A DNA stretch of 64,000 nucleotides, from assembly GCA_009731375.1 (NCBI GenBank), contig BJOX01000344.1, positions 458,593-522,592 of the forward strand, written 5' to 3'. The first letter of the stretch is position 1, and the number at the start of each line of letters is the position of its first letter. Positions 62,980 through 64,000 of the stretch are shown here, in pieces. A model generated the notes under the pieces. That model did not search any database. It was not told the DNA's origin and saw only the letters and a program-made list of their open reading frames with translations. Both the position numbers and the translations under genes were made by a program. The DNA is from Paulinella micropora. Its lineage: Eukaryota; Cercozoa; Imbricatea; Euglyphida.

Positions 62980-64000
62980 ATGTCGCAATTCAAAAGTTTA
63001 TTAGGCCTTAATGAGCTGGCCGTCGATAGTCTAAATATACTTAACCTCGATTTAACGAACACTAATATCGTCGGCTTAAACACGGATAGAGTGCCAGAAG
63101 ATGCTGACCCTGTAAATCTCTACTATACTGACAGCCGATTTGACACACGACTGGCTACCAAAAGCACTGCGGACATTAAAGAAGGAAAAAATCTATACTA
63201 CACCTAGCAACGAGTGAGGGATAATGACGAAGTTAAAGCCTCAACTCAACACCGCTCTAATACGAGTAATCCGCACCAAACCAGTTTATACAATTTGATA
63301 GATACAAACATATCCACACCAACGGTCGGTCAATACTTAACATACAACGATGTGGATGGTAAATGGAGGAATACCACCCTGGGGTCAATAGACACACTAT
63401 CTGATGTAGTCATAACCGCACCAGTGGCGATGAATAATTATCTAACATATAATTCAATAAACTGGGTAAATAAAACCTTTCCGATAAATGTTGATGAATT
63501 CGGCAATATTAATATGGGAGGGTATTTGAACATAACAGGAGTAAATTTACTAAATACGATATTGGTTTCTTCAATCATAACCACTGCGACATTTGATGAT
63601 GCTTTCGACACACTGCTAGCCATCAAGTCAACCACCAACTTAGCAGAAGGAACGAACCTTTACTATACGAATGCGAGATTTGACACACGGCTAGCCACTA
63701 AATCAACCACCAACTTAGCAGAAGGAACGAACCTTTACTATACGAATGCGAGATTTGACACTCAATTAGCAACAAAGAGCACAACCAACTTAGCCGAAGG
63801 AACTAATTTATACTAGCGTACCACCGCGAGATTTAATACGGACTTTGATACACTGCTAGGAACTAAATCAACTACCAACTTAGCAGAGGGAACAAACTTA
63901 TATTATACTAATGCTAGGTTTGACACTCAACTAGCAACTAAATCAACTACCAACTTAGCAGAGGGAACAAACCTTTACTATACCACCGCGAGATTTAATA
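62980..64000 (+). pseudogene. Fibre-like repeat protein of second Polinton, partial
   Basis: Starts MSQFKSLLGLNELAVDSLNI and follows the first element's fibre closely. TAG at 63205-63207 replaces a Glu codon (NLYYT-stop-QRV), and a 3-nt insertion near 63816 brings another TAG. NLAEGTNLYYTNARFDT repeats continue to the window end. The N-terminal ~200 residues are about 90% identical to element 1 by eye. Confidence 0.8.

Larger units (their letters stand above)
60900..64000. mobile_element. Second Polinton-type element, left part (runs off the window)
   Basis: Gene order integrase (-), small Zn protein (-), Lys/Glu-rich protein (-), fibre (+) parallels 27450-31711 of the first element. Sequence is related but clearly diverged at the integrase and nearly identical in parts of the fibre, so it is a different member of the same family. 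No PolB is visible to the left of the integrase, so it is truncated or rearranged. The left boundary is approximate. Confidence 0.85.

Overview
The window is nuclear DNA of a eukaryote, most likely a microbial one (an alga or other protist). Genes are cut into very short exons by GT-AG introns. Three split host genes can be reconstructed end to end with consistent splice phase: uracil-DNA glycosylase, ribosomal protein uL4/RPL4, and a TruA/PUS1-type tRNA pseudouridine synthase. A fourth, a PHO84/PHT1-type phosphate transporter, is broken. Introns and spacers are filled with di-, tri- and tetranucleotide microsatellites. Host genes use standard stop codons. I could not assign a lineage from sequence alone.

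Layout: (1) 1-1.6 kb, microsatellites with pieces of a tRNA-derived SINE and of a 493-bp repeat. (2) 1.6-9.3 kb, UNG on the + strand in 18 micro-exons. (3) 9.3-12.1 kb, no recognisable gene. (4) 12.1-20.1 kb, a decayed Ty1/copia retrotransposon (Gag, protease, integrase, RT, RNase H) with an extra zinc-finger ORF and no visible LTR pair. (5) 21.3-40.4 kb, a 19-kb Polinton/Maverick (polintovirus) with ~310-bp terminal inverted repeats and all core genes: protein-primed PolB, retroviral-type integrase, packaging ATPase, adenain-like protease, penton and double-jelly-roll major capsid protein, plus fibre-like proteins. Several genes carry stops or frameshifts, so it looks like a recently decaying copy. 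(6) 40.4-42.7 kb, AT-rich flank with palindromic MITE-like units. (7) 42.8-48.8 kb, RPL4 on the minus strand, fused in frame to a thioredoxin-fold domain. (8) 48.9-55.4 kb, PUS1-like gene on the + strand, divergent from RPL4 across only 113 bp. (9) 55.4-57.2 kb, intergenic DNA. (10) 57.2-60.7 kb, frameshifted phosphate transporter on the minus strand. (11) 60.9 kb to the end, the left part of a second, related Polinton with the same integrase / Lys-Glu-rich protein / fibre order.

Within the Polinton the replication, integration and morphogenesis modules are all present, so the ancestor probably made virions. Intergenic hairpins with one shared stem sequence occur four times in two nested inverted pairs; I know no function for them. 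The most unusual host feature is the uL4-thioredoxin fusion. A second theme is that exon ends or splice junctions are duplicated next to microsatellites in three separate genes, which suggests repeat-driven intron gain or remodelling. Most assembly gaps abut poly-G/poly-C tracts, so the sequence there should be distrusted.
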